The notes below the pieces were generated by a model, which was not told the origin of the DNA, did not search any database, and saw only the letters and a program-made list of their open reading frames with translations. From Atrichornis clamosus (taxonomy: Eukaryota > Chordata > Aves > Passeriformes > Menuridae): a stretch of 64,000 bases of DNA. Location of the stretch: contig WBMZ01011561.1 in assembly GCA_013400975.1 (NCBI GenBank), positions 62,001 through 126,000 of the forward strand. Direction: 5' to 3'. The position numbers and the translations under genes are program-made. Positions 59,291 through 64,000 of the stretch are shown here, piece by piece. Position 1 is the stretch's first letter. Each line of letters starts with the position of its first letter.

Positions 59291-62200
59291 GTAGACCAGG
59301 ACGGCTGAGGCTTATTTGCAACTTGAGCTTTGAATCTGAAGGCATGTCATGATGTTTATCTCTGTGAAACCCTTACACAGACCTGTCACAAGAATGACAC
59401 TTCAGGCACCTACCTTGTGAATGACTTTTCTTGCCCAAGGCCATTTGGTATTGTTTGGTATCAGCGCTGGGAGGTGTTTGTGTCTGTCACCTCTCTGTAT
59501 GTCACCTGTTGATCAGTATCTCAGCTGGTGAAGCTGTTTGCTGCAGTGTTGTTCTGTTAGCGAGATACAGAGATATGACTAATTTCTGCCACAACTTGCT
59601 ATCCCAGCAATTCTTTTCGGTCAAACTGCTCATGGAAGGATTTTAGGCAACATTATTCGAACATCTTTGAATTCTTGCTTTTAGGCAGACCTTAATTCTC
59701 TCAGTGCCAGCAAAGGGACTTTTTTTTTTACTGCTCAGCACCTGAGGGTTGCAGTCAGCATCTGGCATGGTTTTTGGCCGCATTCAATGCCATGCCTGGT
59801 TTCTCTCCTTTAAAAGGAAGGGACATATTTATAATGGTGAATCTCCAAAAAAACCCAAACCACTCAATCCAACACTTTACTGGTACTCTACTCTACTGCA
59901 ATCACTAGGGAACTCCCCTTTCAGTCCACTGAGTTAATTTAGCGTTGAATATGTGTGCCTCCGTCTTTCTTTGAAATGGTGTAGTGAGACTTATCTGTAA
60001 TTTAAAGGATTCTGTTTGTAGTCATGGTCCAAGTTGTCACTGTGTTTTAGTGACTGAAGAACACATTTCTTTCTGAAGTGGTTACTGAAGCACTTGGTGA
60101 TGGATTGAGCTGATTGATGCATGGTATCATATCCAGACCAGAACGTAGTTGAAAAAAGGAGGAGTATACCATGTACCACTTATTGACTTCCCATGGTTGG
60201 GTTAGGGCTGTATTACTGTCATATTTACACTGCTGGAGGTGGAAGCATTTCTTGGTTCTGGAAGTATAGCCTGGGTAACCAATGTATATCAGACAGAGAC
60301 CTGTTTTATCATGTCCTTCCAGATCAGTTCCCATTGGAAATTAACTTGGCCATGCAGGCAGACAGGAAAGTGGAATGCCCAATCCGGACTGCAGGAGCAG
60401 CTTCACTGAACATTTCCCTTCTCTTTCCATGTAATGTATCTTTATTACACAACTTGGATTCAAGATGTTATGCTACAGTATGTAACAATTATATATTGCA
60501 GTCCTTCCTTTCTTTCTACAAGGACTTTGGTTGGTAAGGGTCTCATCTGCTGCACTGGAAAATGTGAATGAAAAACAAACCTTTGGTTTTAAAGATCTCC
60601 AATAAATCTAATATTCTCTATACTATTCTGCTGGACATTTCTATGTTCACTCAACCAAGTGCATTCTGCCAGCTGCTGAATTTGGCATGTGGAGATCTGC
60701 CCTGCTGACCCCAGAACAAGCACCTCTTCAAGACTGTGCCAAAGCTGGCTTTGTACCACAACCTATTGATTCCAGGATTTTCCTGGCAATGGCTCAGCCA
60801 CTCATCAAAAATAGGATTTGATCCAGCGCCCACAGATGTCAATTTAAAGAACTTCCATTAATTTCAGTGGATCCATCTCTTCCTTTTTGGAATTATCTCT
60901 GCCCTGATTGTGGCACAAGCCCCTGAAGAAAAGGGTGTCAAGCAGGACACCAGACTCATCCTAGCTTTCCCCACACAAAGGAAAAATGACCTGTTATCAG
61001 GAAGAACCAGAGCAACACAAGAATTCAAAAGCACATTTCTTTTCTACCTTTCAATTTTAAGCAACTCTAGTACTGCAAGTTCTTATTATTGTGCCATATT
61101 GTGTCATCTCGATCTCTAACTGAATAAAGGGTTTCTGTGAATGCAAGTTACTCTGCTTTGAAGAGTGATATGTAGAATATTTACATAATCTAATCCTGAC
61201 TCACAAAGAAATTTGTACACAAGTGATTCACATATAATAATCCATATTTATTTAAAGAATTATTACCATTCTGAAGCAAACTGAGTGAAAAAAATATGTT
61301 GCTAAAACCCCTATTAAACTATCTTGCATCCGCTACTCATTGTCACTAATTACTTGAGTATGAATGCAAACAGAAGCTTTCTCCCTTTCTCTCTAATTGA
61401 AATTTTATTATAGGCAAACAGAAAGTGAGAAATTAAAAGTAATATATATGCATGTACAAAAGCACTGTAGATCAGTGTCTTGCTCTAAAGAAATTCTTTC
61501 TTGCATGAAGCATTCCATAACATTGCAGCTCAAGTTTGGGAATTCTCCTTTGAGGCAGCAGTTATGAAGCACCACCTCTTACCTAAATAAAATGGGAGAT
61601 CAAGGTCACAAATGGAGAAAGCAGAATCTGATTAAGTTCAGCTGCACTTTTCTGCCATTCTTTTCCCTGAATACAAAAAGAGGTCCTCTGATCAATTTTA
61701 GCTGTATCACTTATGTACAAGTTTCCCTTTCACCCTAAATCCTCTGGAGGCTTGAACAACTCACAGCATCCCCGATCTGATTGAAATTGTGTGGAGATCA
61801 GGCTTCCTCACCTCCATAACAGTGACCTCCAGCCATCAGGTGACCTGATAGCCATCAGGTAGTGCCCTATCTAGAAAGTTCTCATTTCCTATAGCTCTGT
61901 GCACCACTGAACAGAGAGGAAGTTAATCTTGAGACTTTCTGTTGTGCCTTAGATAATAAACAGAGCTGCTCACAGGGCAGTGATGATTAGGGTTCTATAG
62001 GGATTAAGGAAAAACAGAGAACTATATTTCTTAGCTCACCTTTTAGACTGCACAGCTCTTAGCAAGGCTCATTTCTTCTTTCCCTTGTAATTACAAATCA
62101 AACTTTTTACAACTTCCATGTGTGAAATGAATGAGGCTTTAATGGGACAATACCATGTTGAAGGCTGTGGCTGAAGGGTTTAATTGTAACTATTTAAATA

Positions 62201-64000
62201 TTCTCAAGACCATCCTCTCTACTATAACCAATACATACAGAATGAGCTTTATCCATAGTGTGAAATGTTTTCACACTCCAAACAAGACATTAACACATAA
62301 GTTGACTTTTGGAATTGATCCTTATCCATATTAACTTCCCAGCCATTTTTAAACACTGCTTGGAAGATTATAAATTGACTTTGTCCAAAACCATGTCGTG
62401 GCTCAATTGTGAAACCAAGCATAAGATCACATGAACTGGATCGCCTAATTCCAACTCTTGGCCTGACAGCAGCACAGAAGTAATCTAGAGGGATTACTGA
62501 GAGCTTTCATCTTAATTTTTGATACAAGAGGTCCATGCATCCCAATGTATTGAAGGTAAAGCAAGACTCTTGAAGAATATAAAATAATGTGCCATTTAAG
62601 ACAATTATTATCAGTGGTTCCATTCTAATGTACTAGGAAATAAGTGCTTGCATAAGAATGAAGTAATTAAGTAATGTTTGACAATAGAATGCTACCTGAA
62701 AATCTTTCACCGCTATATCATTTAGTGCTAAATTATGGCCAGTTCAGAAGTTCTGATTCAGAACCTCTGTGACTGACAAATAATCACTATGTATAACACT
62801 AACCGCTCAGAAATTCATTCTGTTGTAGTAAATTCTGCATTTCTGCTGAAGAGTGAGCAAACACCACATGTAAAAGTAACAAAGACAGTTTGGGCATGAA
62901 TGGACATGAGTGTACAAAATTCATGCAGCTAAGCTAAACTGATAAACCTAAGCTCAGGACAGAGCCAAAGAAAGTGGATTTTGTTTTTAATTGGAAAAAT
63001 GACTCCCAGTACATGCATCTTGTTTTTGAAACCATGGGAATAAGCACCACAATGACAGAAATACTGTCTGCTGATATTTTATGAAAGTTAGAACAACAAA
63101 CCACCACCTTCCGTATGTGTTTGCCTCCTAGCAGTAGATTCCTGTTTTAATTTTAGTTTGCTTTATTGCTTGCTGGTTAGAGCATCAGGCAATACTAAAA
63201 TTGTTATTAAATGCAATCTGTCTCTTTAATAACAGTTCCAAAATTAAAATCATAAAGTTGATTCATAAACCACAGAAATATATACAGTAGTTGAAGTAAC
63301 CTCCTTTCTGGGGCAGTATTGAAATGTACTAATTCAATGGACTTTATAGAAGAAGGTTGCAATTACTGTTGTTGGTGGGAGCAGGGAACTTGTAATAACC
63401 CAGATGTGTGTATAACGTGTACAGTATAAATTTGAGAAAGGCTGCCAGCACCGCCAGACAGTGCTTCTTCTTCAGTGGGTTATGAGGTGATAGCATGCTT
63501 TTATTAGCCACTGCTCATTAAGGTAGCATCAGAAATGGCCAGGAGAGTCCTGGAATCAGGACTGAGCATCAAAGGGAGCATCAGCCACTCTTACACAAGC
63601 TTATATCCAGATGGACAATGGCTAAGCTGGAGTGTATGTAAAAGGGAACTTGCATATTTATTAAAATATATTTCTTTTATTATTGACAATATAAGTCAAT
63701 CTAGAGATATCCAGAAGTATTCAACCTTATACCTTTGTGATGTGTTGTGCTTCATGTGTCAGGGATGCCCAGAAGTATCCCTGGGTTTGCTCTTTTTTCT
63801 GAGTTTTCCTGTGGCATATGGAAGGAGAGTGTTGGGTAGCTGTGGAAAAGACCTTAAGGAAACACACTTCCTGGGGCTTCTGTTCTCTGTGTTCTGCCCA
63901 GGCTGTTTATCTTCAGCCCTGCTGGCTGAGAAACGGTCATGTGGGACAAGCTTACTTTATAAAAAACTTTTTAGTCTTGTTAAGAAAACACGATATCCAG
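59291..64000. other. Unique DNA, no gene assigned
   Basis: No mobile element is recognised. Overlapping ORFs occur on both strands at 60,047-60,537 (plus 114 codons, minus 95 codons), unassigned. A duplicated AGCCATCAGGT lies at 61,831 and 61,850. The last 3 kb are AT-rich and show nothing further. Confidence 0.45.

Noticed and set aside
59044..59352. Proline- and arginine-rich repetitive ORFs
   Set aside because: They are translations of the TTCC/TGCC array in several frames.
1..64000. CRISPR arrays, operons or bacterial/phage systems
   Set aside because: The repeats are eukaryotic LINE, LTR and microsatellite sequences. No spaced identical repeats or dense coding are present.
1..64000. 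tRNA, rRNA, snRNA or snoRNA genes
   Set aside because: No A-box/B-box pairs or recognisable small-RNA cores were found by eye. Covariance-model searches would be needed to exclude weak ones.

Overview
The window looks like about 64 kb of non-coding DNA from a bird. The best evidence is a large set of CR1 LINE fragments (at least 19 recognisable pieces). Most are short, 5'-truncated and end in the CR1 3' terminus with its ATTCTATG-type tail. There are also two solo LTRs of the avian ERVL type. The DNA is AT-rich and has no operons, ribosome-binding sites or dense ORFs. I found no gene of known family, no tRNA, rRNA or snRNA gene, no CpG-island promoter and no CRISPR array. It could be intergenic or lie inside a very long intron.

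Layout. 1-9.2 kb: mostly unique AT-rich DNA, a low-stop minus-strand segment at 329-763, CR1 pieces at 0.99, 2.47 and 8.74 kb, and a conserved-element-like stretch near 7.0-7.5 kb. 9.2-21.2 kb: two related ERVL-type solo LTRs (10.86 and 18.36 kb, same orientation), two very old CR1 relics (12.99 and 18.03 kb), younger CR1 pieces, and a 133-base tract without T at 14.61 kb. 21.2-34 kb: repeat-poor, with an RFX-type palindrome at 26.12 kb and a diverged repeat pair (29.86 and 31.74 kb) whose second copy is interrupted by a CR1. 34-44.3 kb: a cluster of CR1 fragments in both orientations. 44.3-49.8 kb: two related pyrimidine microsatellites around a single N at 47,346, and the longest ORF (155 codons, unassigned). 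49.8-51.6 kb: a long, heavily decayed ancient CR1 reverse-transcriptase segment followed by a younger CR1 facing the other way. 51.6-64 kb: short CR1 pieces, a possible minus-strand terminal exon at 57.4 kb, a TTCC/TGCC array at 59.1 kb and otherwise unique DNA.

The ORFs are not arranged as cooperating genes. Most are repeat-derived or expected by chance in DNA of this composition. The items most worth a second look are the repeat pair with the nested CR1, the three-frame low-stop segment at the left end, the exon-like structure at 57.4 kb, the two RFX-like palindromes and the N-marked microsatellite duplication. All functional readings here are inference. No database search was possible.
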